A stretch of DNA of 64,000 nucleotides from Gaiellaceae bacterium (GTDB lineage: Bacteria; Actinomycetota; Thermoleophilia; Gaiellales; Gaiellaceae), in NCBI GenBank assembly GCA_021323315.1, contig JAJTCQ010000003.1, positions 1 to 64,000 on the forward strand, read 5' to 3'. A program made the translations under genes and the position numbers. The notes below the pieces were generated by a model, which was given only the letters and a program-made list of their open reading frames with translations, was not told the DNA's origin and searched no databases. Of this stretch, positions 25,182 to 33,195 are shown in pieces (positions within the stretch are counted from its first letter, which is position 1; the number at the start of each line of letters is the position of its first letter).

Positions 25182-26308
25182 GCCGCTCTCCCGAAGAGGC
25201 CCTGCGGCCGGAAGGCGAGCACGAGGGCCATGAGCGCGAACGTGAGCACCACGGAGTACTGCGTACAGCATTCGTTGCCGGTCGTCGGCAGGTAAGCGAC
25301 CGCGAACGCGAACACGAGCCCGTAGAGCACGGAGCCCACGGCGGCACCTGCGAGCGAGCCCATGCCGCCGATGATCACGACGACGAGCGAGAACAGGAGC
25401 CATTCGCCGTCACGCCCCTGTGCGATCGAGGCCTGGGAGCCGCCGACCGTGGCGCCGAACGCCGCCAGCGCCGAGCCGACGAGGAACGCGAGCGCGAACG
25501 TCGTCTGGATGTTGATCCCGATCGCCGCAGTCATCTGCCGATCGTCGACGCCCGCGCGGATGACCATGCCCGTCTTCGTCTTGTGCAGCCACAGGAAGAG
25601 CGCGAGCCCCACGGCGGCGCCGAGCGCGAGCATTACGAGCCGAGAGAGCGAGTAGGTGACTCCGCCGACGTGCAGGTCGACGAGGCGGTTCGTCCAGCCG
25701 GGCCACGAGATGCTCACGGCGTTCCCGCCGAACTGCTGCGTCCCGGCGGGGACGGTCCGCGGGAAGTGCGCGATGACCTGATCCGCCACGATCACCGAGA
25801 CGGCGATCGTGATGAGCGCCTGCCGCAGGTCCTGCCCCTGGTTCCAGCGCAGCAGCAGCTGTTGCACGGCGAGCCCGAAGACGCCGATGCAGACCATCGC
25901 GACGAGCCACGGAACGACCCACTCGAGCGTGTTCACCTCGGTCGGGTTCAGGCCGAACCCGGACCCCGTCATCCGCTGCTGGATCTCGTACGCGATGTAG
26001 CCGCCGAGGAGGTAGAACGCGCCGTGGGCCATGTTGACGACGCGCATGAGTCCGAAGATGAGCGAGAACCCGCTCGCGACGATGAAGAGGAGCCCGGCGA
26101 ACGTGAGGCCGTCGAGCACCGTGGTCAGGAACGTGCTCGGGTCGTCGAGCGCCGACCCCGTGTTCGTCGTGCGCCAGTTCCCGCCCCCGAACTCGTCCGG
26201 CGGGTCGGCGATGACGAGCACGTAGAGGATCGCGAAGACGACGAGGCCTGCCGCGAGAGCGCGCGGCACGGTCCCCACGACTCCCCACGCGCGGATTCGC
26301 TCGGCCAC
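25178..26308 (-). CDS. livH: Liv-type ABC transporter permease (LivH)
   Basis: About 376 residues, polytopic: GLLFIVASGFSLIFGLMRVVNMAHGAFYLLGGY near the N-terminus is the LivH hallmark, and KTGMVIRAGVDDRQMTAAIGINI is the ATPase coupling loop, followed by VVVIIGGMGSLAGAAVGS. It pairs with LivM to form the channel. The start is uncertain: GTG 26308 is chosen, TTG 26347 and GTG 26278 are alternatives, and none has a clear ribosome binding site. It diverges from the larA-like gene. Confidence 0.85.
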   Translation of the reverse strand: MAERIRAWGVVGTVPRALAAGLVVFAILYVLVIADPPDEFGGGNWRTTNTGSALDDPSTFLTTVLDGLTFAGLLFIVASGFSLIFGLMRVVNMAHGAFYLLGGYIAYEIQQRMTGSGFGLNPTEVNTLEWVVPWLVAMVCIGVFGLAVQQLLLRWNQGQDLRQALITIAVSVIVADQVIAHFPRTVPAGTQQFGGNAVSISWPGWTNRLVDLHVGGVTYSLSRLVMLALGAAVGLALFLWLHKTKTGMVIRAGVDDRQMTAAIGINIQTTFALAFLVGSALAAFGATVGGSQASIAQGRDGEWLLFSLVVVIIGGMGSLAGAAVGSVLYGLVFAFAVAYLPTTGNECCTQYSVVLTFALMALVLAFRPQGLFGRAA

Positions 26309-26361
26309 CGGCTGAGCGAACGTACCAACGTCGCGGGGTGCTTTCAACGCCAACCGCGCGC

Positions 26362-26391
26362 TTGACTCACGGCCCGCTACAGGCTTAGCCT
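26362..26391 (+). promoter_or_regulatory. Promoter of the larA-like gene (TTGACT-N18-TAGCCT)
   Basis: A near-consensus -35 TTGACT (26362-26367), an 18-base spacer and -10 TAGCCT (26386-26391). About 28 bases of leader follow, with the ribosome binding site AGAGGAGGAG at 26407-26416 before ATG 26419. It is one of the best sigma-70-type promoters in the window. Confidence 0.6.
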
Positions 26392-26418
26392 GGCCGTAAG
26401 CTCGCAAGAGGAGGAGAC

Positions 26419-27828
26419 ATGGCGTACAAGGCGGTCGTTCCGTACGAGTCGCTCGACCCACTGACGATCGGCGCGTCGGGAGATGAGGACAAGGTCACTC
26501 GGGACACGCTCGAGCTCGACATCCTGGACGAGAACCTGCTCGCCGCGATCTACCCGGACGAGCCTGCGCCCGTCCCGGACGCCACGGAAACCGCGCGCAC
26601 CGCGCTCGAGTCGCCCGTCTCCGGTCCCCGCTTCTCCGACCTCGTCGCCTCGGCGTCGAAGGTGTGCGTGATCATCGACAACCAGTTCCGGCCGACGCCG
26701 CAGTCGAAGCTCCTCCCGCCCGTCCTCGATGCGATCGAAGCAGCCGGCAGGCCCGCCGTGATCGTGTGCGCGAACGGCAAGGTCTTCCCGATGTCCGAAT
26801 CGGACATCCCGCAGAAGATCGGCGCGGACAACCTCGCCCGCATGGATCGCCTCGGGGTCGAGTTCCATCAGAACGACCCGCGCAACGCGGACAACTATGT
26901 GTACGTCGGAGTCTCGTCACGCGGCACGCCCGTCTGGCTGCACAAGGAGGTCGCCGCCTGCGACATCAAGGTCACGATCGGCCAGGCGCAGTCGAACCAC
27001 TGGGGCGCGGGGGGCGGCGGCAAGCTCATCCTCCCCGGCGTCGTCTCCGACGAAACGATCGAGTCGAACCACTGCGCGTTCGTGCCTTCACCGCAGACGC
27101 ACTACGGCGCATACGCAGGCCCCATGCGCTCTGACATCGACGAGGTCGCGACGATGTGCGGGCTCTCGGCCACGATGAACGTCGTCCTCGACACGCACGG
27201 CCGTGTGATCGAGTGTCTCTTCGGATCGCACCCCGACGCGCACCGCAAGGCGATCGAGCGCTTCAACGAGATCTATGCGTACGAGCACCCCGGCACGCAG
27301 GCCGACATCGCGATCTGCGGCGTCTTCGCGCCTACCGATCACCTCTTCTTCCACACGGGCTGGGGCTGCATGTCGGCGGACTTCGTCGTCAAGGACGGTG
27401 GCACGATCATCTACTGCTCGCCGTCACCCGGGGTCTCGACGGCGATCGGCGACTTCCCCGGCCTCGCGCTCATGGACCTCATGAAGCCGTACATGCCCGC
27501 GACTCCCGAGAACTATCAGGGCGTCCTGAAGGACATCCATGCGCGCGCGATCCAGATGTGGGCCGGTTGCATCTGGGTGCCGATCTACGAGGTGATGACG
27601 CGAAAGCATCTCGCGCTCGTCACACTCGAGGAGAATCTCGAGATGGCGGCCGACATCGGGATCGACGCGACGACCTCGCTCCACGACGCATTCGCGGCGG
27701 CGCTGGAGCGGCACGGGCCGGATGCGAAGGTCATCGTCCTCCCGTACGCGCGCTACCAGCTGCCGGCGAACATGGTGCGCATGGATGCGTCCCCCATGCG
27801 GTACCCGGAGGAGGCGCTCGTCCACTGA
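26419..27828 (+). CDS. LarA-like nickel-pincer-nucleotide enzyme (lactate racemase superfamily, divergent active site)
   Basis: 469 residues of the LarA/DUF2088 superfamily. GGGGKLILPG holds Lys202, aligning with the Lys184 of Lactiplantibacillus LarA that carries the cofactor. His218 in ESNH lies exactly 16 residues later, as the nickel ligand His200 does, and His194 in NHWGAG fits the catalytic His174, with a loop two residues shorter. DNQFRPTP (87-94) matches the substrate-binding Asp/Arg segment. The other catalytic His (108) should lie in an ATGxHR motif, but here the sequence is CANGKVFPM, giving Val122 in that place. So cofactor attachment is preserved while acid/base chemistry differs; it may be an epimerase, dehydratase-like or other hydroxy-acid enzyme. 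Strong promoter and RBS; cofactor genes larE, larC and larB lie downstream on the other strand. Confidence 0.82.
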   Translation: MAYKAVVPYESLDPLTIGASGDEDKVTRDTLELDILDENLLAAIYPDEPAPVPDATETARTALESPVSGPRFSDLVASASKVCVIIDNQFRPTPQSKLLPPVLDAIEAAGRPAVIVCANGKVFPMSESDIPQKIGADNLARMDRLGVEFHQNDPRNADNYVYVGVSSRGTPVWLHKEVAACDIKVTIGQAQSNHWGAGGGGKLILPGVVSDETIESNHCAFVPSPQTHYGAYAGPMRSDIDEVATMCGLSATMNVVLDTHGRVIECLFGSHPDAHRKAIERFNEIYAYEHPGTQADIAICGVFAPTDHLFFHTGWGCMSADFVVKDGGTIIYCSPSPGVSTAIGDFPGLALMDLMKPYMPATPENYQGVLKDIHARAIQMWAGCIWVPIYEVMTRKHLALVTLEENLEMAADIGIDATTSLHDAFAAALERHGPDAKVIVLPYARYQLPANMVRMDASPMRYPEEALVH

Positions 27829-28136
27829 CGCAGCGCGCCGTCCCGGGGCTCGACGCGCGCGGCACGTCCGCAGAAGAACCGGAGTCTCGCGACATCAAAG
27901 GCTCGACGACGATCGTCGAGCTGCTGCGCATGTTCCCGGACGGAGACGCGGCACGGCTGCTCTCCGAGCTCCGCATGCCGTGCGCACACTGCAGCGGCGC
28001 GTTCCACGAACCGCTCACCATGGCCGCGAAGCGTCACCGCCGCGATCCGCGCGCAGTGATCGAGGCCTTCCGTACGCTCGAGCACGGAGGCCCGAGCGAG
28101 TCAGAGACCGAGGCAGCGCGGGCGCGGGTCTCCTAG
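27825..28136 (+). CDS. DUF1858-like redox-disulfide small protein, probable CTG start
   Basis: 103 residues if translation begins at CTG 27825, which overlaps the larA-like stop (CTGA). The region TTIVELLRMFPDGDAARLL, then MPCAHCSGAFHEPLTMAAKRH, matches the DUF1858 / hybrid-cluster-protein-associated redox disulfide fold, with a CxxC pair at its centre. The only ATG in frame (27930) would cut off the first helix of that domain, and there is no GTG or TTG upstream, so CTG (or a non-standard ATC) is the likely start. Cotranscribed with the larA-like gene; its 3' end overlaps the convergent larE stop by three bases. It may keep the enzyme or its sulfur-rich cofactor reduced. That role is inference. 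Confidence 0.68.
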   Translation: MTQRAVPGLDARGTSAEEPESRDIKGSTTIVELLRMFPDGDAARLLSELRMPCAHCSGAFHEPLTMAAKRHRRDPRAVIEAFRTLEHGGPSESETEAARARVS

Positions 28137-28948
28137 CGAGTGACCGCGAGGCGCTTCGTGAACGAGGCGTTCAGCGATCCCGAGCGGAACGGCTCGTCCG
28201 AGATCTCGACCTCGGCGTAGCCCGCCCCGATGACGGCCCTGACGATCGCCTGCCGACCCTCGGACGTGAGAACGTCGAGCTCGGCCCCGTCGAGCTCGAC
28301 ACGCCCGAGCCTGCCGTAGTGACGCACGCGGAGCACGCGGTGGCCGAGCGCCTTCACGGCGAGCTCTGCGCGATCGATCTGTGCGAGCGCGGTCGGATCC
28401 ACGGCAGTTCCGTACGGAATGCGTGAGGCGAGACACGGCGACGCCGGCTTCTCCGCGCTCGGAACGCGCAGACTCCGGGCAAGCCGCCTGACCTCGTCCT
28501 TCCCGACGCCGGCTTCCAGCAGCGGATGAATGACGCCGTGCTCCGCCGCCGCTCGCAGCCCGGGTCTCCAGTCGCCGACGTCGTCCGCATTCGCTCCCGA
28601 CAGGACCGTCGCATAGCCACGACGGCTCGCGAGAGCCGCGAGGCGCTCGTAGAGCTCCGTCTTGCAGTGGTAGCACCGATCGCGATCGTTCGCGCGGTAC
28701 GCCTCGCGCTCCAACTCGGCCGTCGTGATCGTCTCATGCTGGATGCCGATGGCATCAGCAACGTCGCGGGCGCCGTCGAGCTCGCCCGTCGCAAGCGCAG
28801 GCGACACTGCCGTGACCGCGAGCGAGTGCTCCCCGAGCGCTCGCGCGGCGAGCGCGGCGACGAGAGACGAGTCGACGCCTCCCGAGAACGCGACGATGCT
28901 GCTCTCGAGGGAGCGGATCCTGGTCTCGAGCTGCTCGGCTCTGGTCAT
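28133..28948 (-). CDS. larE: LarE, pyridinium dicarboxylate sulfurtransferase (Ni-pincer cofactor synthesis)
   Basis: 271-residue PP-loop ATPase of the LarE family, which activates the biscarboxylated nicotinic acid mononucleotide and inserts sulfur to form the pincer thiocarboxylates. Visible: the PP-loop FSGGVDSSLVA (21-31), RCYHCKTELY with Cys92 and Cys95, SGANADDVGDWRPG, and SPCLASRIPYG with Cys172. Cys172 appears to match the sacrificial Cys176 of the Lactiplantibacillus enzyme; the set of three cysteines would also fit the [4Fe-4S] type described for some LarE proteins. Starts at ATG 28948, four-base overlap with larC. Last gene of the larB-larC-larE operon. Confidence 0.88.
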   Translation of the reverse strand: MTRAEQLETRIRSLESSIVAFSGGVDSSLVAALAARALGEHSLAVTAVSPALATGELDGARDVADAIGIQHETITTAELEREAYRANDRDRCYHCKTELYERLAALASRRGYATVLSGANADDVGDWRPGLRAAAEHGVIHPLLEAGVGKDEVRRLARSLRVPSAEKPASPCLASRIPYGTAVDPTALAQIDRAELAVKALGHRVLRVRHYGRLGRVELDGAELDVLTSEGRQAIVRAVIGAGYAEVEISDEPFRSGSLNASFTKRLAVTR

Positions 28949-30111
28949 GGCGTCTGGGCGCGGGCGAGCGCCTCGGCCCAGATCGACTTTACGGAGGTGC
29001 CCGTGGTCTTGGCAACCGCAGCGCAGTCGTCGTGCTCCGGAGCGAGGTTGACGACGCGGCCGTCGAGGACGCCCACCTTGATCCGGACGGTGCCGCCCGC
29101 CACCACGACGATCCGCTCTTCGCGTTCCAGCTCGTAGCGGTCGAGCTGGGCGACGCGGACGCCGAGCGCGCTCGTCTCCTCGAGCAGGACGCGGGCGATC
29201 TCGCCCTGTGCGTCTGGCCGGGCGAGCACGGAGAGTACGAAGCCCGGCCGCCCCTTCTTCATGTGCGCGGGCACGGTCCACACGTCGAGCGCGCCTGCCT
29301 CGAAGCACCGCTCGGTGACATCCGGGACGAGTTCCGGCGCAAAGTCGTCGAGGTTCGTCTCGAGGAGAGCGACGCGACCCGTCGGTCGCGATGCTTCGGC
29401 GCCGAGGACGACGCGGACGACGTTCGGCCGGTCGGCGAAGTCCTTCGTTCCGGCGCCGTACCCGACTGCCTCGAGCGTGAGCGGAGGCAAGGCTCCCCAC
29501 ACCTCGACGACCGTCGCCGCGATTGCGGCACCCGTCGGGGTGACGAGCTCCGCCTCGGTATCCACCCCGACGAGGGCCGCTCCCGCGAGAAGCCCGAGGG
29601 TCGCCGGGGCAGGCAGCGGGAGCACGCCATGCGTCGCCTTCACGAAGCCCCGCGCGAACGGGAGCGGCGACGACGCCACACGCTCGACGTCGAGCTCGTC
29701 GAGGAGGACGAACGCACCGCATACATCCACGAGCGTGTCGAGCGAGCCGAGCTCGTGGAAATGGACGTCGTCGGAGGGGACGCCGTGGATGCCGCCTTCG
29801 ACTTCCGCGAGCCGCCTGAACGCATCGAGCGAACGGGCGCGTGCACGTTCCGGAAGGTCGGCAGACTCGACCAGGTCACGGACCTCGCCGTACCGACGAT
29901 GCGCATGATCGTCGGCCGCCTCGATCCGCAGGTGCAGCGCTCCGATTCCCTGGCGCTCGACGCGCTCGACGTCGATGTCGACGCCCTCGATGCCGATCGC
30001 CGCCGGAACCCGCCGCAGCGAGTCGAGATCGGCCCCCGCGTCGAGGAGCCCCGCGAGCAGCATGTCGCCGGCGAGGCCACCCACGCAGTCGAGGTAGGCG
30101 ACCCTGCTCAG
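28945..30111 (-). CDS. larC: LarC, nickel insertion protein (Ni-pincer cofactor synthesis)
   Basis: 388-residue DUF111/LarC protein that inserts nickel into the pincer nucleotide using CTP. Hallmarks: AYLDCVGGLAGDMLLAGLLDAG at the start, VHFHELGSLDTLVDV, LVTPTGAAIAA, LLETNLDDFAPEL and HMKKGRPG. In Lactiplantibacillus larC is read as larC1/larC2 through a frameshift; here it is one uninterrupted frame. The N-terminal motif requires initiation at or very near CTG 30111, which overlaps the larB stop as CTGA; no ATG, GTG or TTG lies between it and the motif. Ends with a four-base overlap onto larE. Confidence 0.9.
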   Translation of the reverse strand: MSRVAYLDCVGGLAGDMLLAGLLDAGADLDSLRRVPAAIGIEGVDIDVERVERQGIGALHLRIEAADDHAHRRYGEVRDLVESADLPERARARSLDAFRRLAEVEGGIHGVPSDDVHFHELGSLDTLVDVCGAFVLLDELDVERVASSPLPFARGFVKATHGVLPLPAPATLGLLAGAALVGVDTEAELVTPTGAAIAATVVEVWGALPPLTLEAVGYGAGTKDFADRPNVVRVVLGAEASRPTGRVALLETNLDDFAPELVPDVTERCFEAGALDVWTVPAHMKKGRPGFVLSVLARPDAQGEIARVLLEETSALGVRVAQLDRYELEREERIVVVAGGTVRIKVGVLDGRVVNLAPEHDDCAAVAKTTGTSVKSIWAEALARAQTP

Positions 30112-30866
30112 TCTCGACCTCGCGCGATCCGCGCCGCGATCGTCCCGGCGCCGAGTCCGTCGTCGATGCCGACCACGGCGAGCCCGGCTGCGCACGACGC
30201 GAGCATGGCGTTGAGGGCGGTGGTGCCGCCGTGCGCGGAGCCGTAGCCGACGCTCGTGGGCACCCCGATGACCGCGCCCCGCGCGAGACCTCCCACGAGG
30301 CTCGCAAGCGCCCCGTCCATCCCGGCGACGACGACGACGCAGTCCGCGCGCTCGACATCGGGGAGCGCGGTCGCGAGCCGGTGTACACCAGCGACGCCGA
30401 CGTCCTCGTGGACGACGACGCTCGTCCCGAGGAGCTCCGCGCGAATCTGCACCTCCCGCACGACGGGGCCGTCGGAGGTTCCGGCCGAGACGATCGCGAC
30501 GATCCCGCGCGGCTCGGGCACGCCCCGCGCGACCCAGACGCAGCGCGCGAGAGCATCCTCCTCGGCCTCGGGCGCGACAGCGCGAATCGCCGCCCGCGCG
30601 TCGCCGTCCGCTCGCGTGGCAAGCACGCTGCCGGCTCCACCGTCGAGAAGCGCCGAGAAGATCCGAGCAATCTGCTCGGGCGTCTTCCCTTCGGCGAGAA
30701 CGGCTTCGGGCGCGCCCTGTCGAAGCTCGCGATGGAGGTCGACGCGGGCGAAGCCGAGGTCTCGAAACGGCAGGGCGGAGAGACGCTCGAGCGCGTCGTC
30801 CGGGCTCGTCGTCCCGACGCGGACGTCCTCGAGCAGATCTCGCAGATCGTCGCGAAGCCCTGCCAC
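30108..30866 (-). CDS. larB: LarB, nicotinate adenine dinucleotide carboxylase/hydrolase (Ni-pincer cofactor synthesis)
   Basis: 252 residues. The C-terminal two thirds resemble PurE/AIR carboxylase: IVSAGTSDGPVVREVQIRA, VGVAGVHRLATALPDVERA, VVVVAGMDGALASLVGGL, VIGVPTSVGYGSAHGGTTAL. LarB carboxylates nicotinic acid adenine dinucleotide at C5 and releases AMP, the first step toward the nickel-pincer cofactor. GTG start at 30866, only 19 bases from the divergent Mo-hydroxylase start, so probably a very short or absent leader. First gene of larB-larC-larE. Confidence 0.9.
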   Translation of the reverse strand: MAGLRDDLRDLLEDVRVGTTSPDDALERLSALPFRDLGFARVDLHRELRQGAPEAVLAEGKTPEQIARIFSALLDGGAGSVLATRADGDARAAIRAVAPEAEEDALARCVWVARGVPEPRGIVAIVSAGTSDGPVVREVQIRAELLGTSVVVHEDVGVAGVHRLATALPDVERADCVVVVAGMDGALASLVGGLARGAVIGVPTSVGYGSAHGGTTALNAMLASCAAGLAVVGIDDGLGAGTIAARIARGRD

Positions 30867-30867
30867 A

Positions 30868-30879
30868 GGACACTAAGGT
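30868..30879. promoter_or_regulatory. Divergent -10 region between larB and Mo-hydroxylase operon
   Basis: GGACACTAAG (30868-30877) resembles the GGATACTAAG at 8671-8680, also between divergent starts. On the + strand TAAGGT (30874-30879) stands six bases before GTG 30886. With a 19-base gap, both transcripts must start at or next to their start codons and the two polymerases would exclude each other. Confidence 0.42.
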
Positions 30880-30885
30880 AGTCGC

Positions 30886-33195
30886 GTGGGAGCCAAGGCC
30901 GCCTCGGAGCCGTGGGTCGGCCGCCCTCTCCTCCGCCTCGAGGACGAAGCGCTGCTCCGCGGCGAGGGACGTTTCGTCGACGACCTCGACCCCGTCGCGA
31001 ACGCGCGACACGCCGCCGTGTTGCGCTCGCCCTTTGCCCACGCGAACATCCGGCGGCTCGATCCGACGCCGGCGCTCGACCTCCCGGGGGTCGTCGGGGT
31101 CCTGACCGGCGCCGATGTCGTCGAGCTCTCGAGGCCGTTTCCCGCGGGCATCGACTCGCCGACCCCGCACTACGCGGCGGCACACGAGGTCACGCGCTAC
31201 GTCGGCGAACCGGTCGCGGTCGTCGTCGCGAGGGATCGCTACGTCGCCGAGGATGCGCTCGAGCTGGTGGACGTGCAGTACGAGCCGCTCGAGCCGGTGC
31301 TGGATGCCGAGGTCGCCGTCTCCTCCGAGGCCTGCGCCTCGGATCGCTCGTTCCACTACGGCGACGTCGACTCCGCTCTCGCGCGCGCCGACCTCGTCGT
31401 TCGCGAGCGGTTCCGATCGGCCCGCTGGAGCTGCACACCGGTCGAGTGCTACGGCGTCGTCGCGGACTGGAGCGAGGCCGAGCGCTCGCTGACGGCCTGG
31501 GCGAACTTCCAGGGACCGTTCACGCTCCATTCCGTCGCCGCCGGCGCCCTGGGGCTTCCGGGATCGAAGCTCCGCCTGCTCACGCCGCCGGACTCGGGCG
31601 GCTCCTTTGGGATCAAGTCGGCCGTCTTCGCCTACGTCGTGCTCATGGGGCTCGCGTCGCGGAAGCTCGGAGTACCGGTGCGCTGGATCGAGGATCGGCT
31701 CGAGCACCTCGCCGCCAGCTCGTCCTCCAGCGGGCGCCTCACCCATGTCGAAGCGGGGTTCACGTCGGCAGGCGAGCTCCTCGCACTGCGGTACGACGCG
31801 ATCGAGGACGTCGGCGCATACGTGCGCGCCCCCGAGCCGGCGACGCTCTACCGCATGCACGGCTCCCTCGCGGGCGCGTACCGCGTGCAGAACGTCGCCG
31901 CGCGCAATCGCGTCGTCCTCACGAACACGATGCCGAGCGGCCTCAACCGCGGGTTCGGCGGCCCGCAGCTCTACCTCGCGCTGGAACGGACGATGACGAT
32001 CGCCGCGAACCGGCTCGGGCTCGATCCGGCCGATCTCCGACGCCGAAACCTGATCCGGGCCGCCGACTTCCCGTACCGCACGCCGTCGGGTGCTCTCTAC
32101 GACTCCGGCGACTACGGGAGTTGTCTCGACGACGCACTCACGCTCGCGCAGTACGACGAGCGGCGTGCGGAGGCCGAGGCCGCCCGCGCGGAAGGTCGCC
32201 TCGTGGGCGTCGGAATGGCATGCGTCGTCGAGCCGTCGATCTCGAACATGGGCTACATCACCCTCGCCGAGCCGGGAGAAGAGCGGGGGCTTCCGAAGTC
32301 GGGGAATGCGGAGGGCTGCACCATCGCGATCTCGGCACTCGGCGGTATCACCGTGCACACGGCGACGACCCCCCAAGGGCAAGGACATCGCACGGTGATC
32401 GCGCAGGTCGTCGCCGATCGCCTGGCCGTCGAGCCGAGCGACGTCGATGTGCTGACGGAGGTCGACACGGCGACGTCCCCGTGGACGATCGCATCCGGGA
32501 ACTACTCGTCGCGCTTCTCCGGTGTCGGAGTCGGCGCGGCGGCAGCAGCGGCCGAGCGGCTCTCGGAGAAGATCACCGCGATTCGGGCGCATCTCGGGGA
32601 CGGGAGCGCGTCTCTGCGCCGCATCGCAGGCACCGTGCACTGGAACCCCGAGGCGCTCCCGCCCGGAATGGAGCCGGGGCTCGCGGTGACCGCCTACTAC
32701 GCGGCGCCGAACCTCCTCCCACCAGACGCGGACGACAAGGTCGCGTCCTCGGGTGCGCACGGCTTCGTCGCAGACGTCGCCGTCGTGGAGGTGGATCGCG
32801 ACACGGGCGAAGTCACCGTGCTGGACTACGTCACGGTTCACGATGCGGGGCGCCTGCTGAATCCGCTCCTCGCCGAGGGGCAGGTTCGAGGAGGTCTCGC
32901 GCACGGCGTGGGTGCCGCGCTCTTCGAACGGCACGTCTACGACGAGGACGGGAACCTCCTCACCGGGTCGTTCATGGACTACCTCGCACCCACTGCGCCG
33001 GATCTGCCGGAGCCCCGGATCGCGCATCGTGAGTCACCCTCGCCGTTTCTCCCACTCGGCGCGAAGGGGCTCGGCGAGGGGACGACGATGAGCGTGCCCG
33101 CCGCAATCGCGAACGCGATCGCGGACGCGCTCGGACGCGACGACGTCGAGCCGCCGTTCACGCCCGGCCGCGTGTGGGAGCTGCTTCGGCAGTGA
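30886..33195 (+). CDS. Molybdenum hydroxylase large subunit (xanthine dehydrogenase family, CoxL-like)
   Basis: 769-residue molybdopterin-cytosine-dinucleotide-type large subunit. Motifs: RGEGRFVDDL near the N-terminus, DSGGSFGIK, LNRGFGGPQ in the substrate loop, TTPQGQGHRT with the pterin-contact Gln, and GAKGLGEGTT with the catalytic Glu near the C-terminus. It hydroxylates or oxidises a small organic substrate. It lacks the CO dehydrogenase active-site Cys loop (AYxCSFR), so it is not form-I CODH. GTG start without Shine-Dalgarno. First gene of a five-gene run: large, FAD and 2Fe-2S subunits, CoA ligase, hydratase. Confidence 0.9.
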   Translation: MGAKAASEPWVGRPLLRLEDEALLRGEGRFVDDLDPVANARHAAVLRSPFAHANIRRLDPTPALDLPGVVGVLTGADVVELSRPFPAGIDSPTPHYAAAHEVTRYVGEPVAVVVARDRYVAEDALELVDVQYEPLEPVLDAEVAVSSEACASDRSFHYGDVDSALARADLVVRERFRSARWSCTPVECYGVVADWSEAERSLTAWANFQGPFTLHSVAAGALGLPGSKLRLLTPPDSGGSFGIKSAVFAYVVLMGLASRKLGVPVRWIEDRLEHLAASSSSSGRLTHVEAGFTSAGELLALRYDAIEDVGAYVRAPEPATLYRMHGSLAGAYRVQNVAARNRVVLTNTMPSGLNRGFGGPQLYLALERTMTIAANRLGLDPADLRRRNLIRAADFPYRTPSGALYDSGDYGSCLDDALTLAQYDERRAEAEAARAEGRLVGVGMACVVEPSISNMGYITLAEPGEERGLPKSGNAEGCTIAISALGGITVHTATTPQGQGHRTVIAQVVADRLAVEPSDVDVLTEVDTATSPWTIASGNYSSRFSGVGVGAAAAAAERLSEKITAIRAHLGDGSASLRRIAGTVHWNPEALPPGMEPGLAVTAYYAAPNLLPPDADDKVASSGAHGFVADVAVVEVDRDTGEVTVLDYVTVHDAGRLLNPLLAEGQVRGGLAHGVGAALFERHVYDEDGNLLTGSFMDYLAPTAPDLPEPRIAHRESPSPFLPLGAKGLGEGTTMSVPAAIANAIADALGRDDVEPPFTPGRVWELLRQ

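Noticed and set aside
28945-33027. A 1360-codon open frame on the minus strand continuing upstream of larC
   Set aside because: Only the part up to 30111 matches LarC. The rest is antisense to larB's region and the Mo-hydroxylase gene and gives Arg/Gly-rich sequence without domains; long antisense frames are normal at this GC content.
30886-33195. Carbon monoxide dehydrogenase form I (coxL)
   Set aside because: The active-site loop AYxCSFR is absent; the corresponding region reads LNRGFGGPQ, so a different Mo hydroxylase is more likely.
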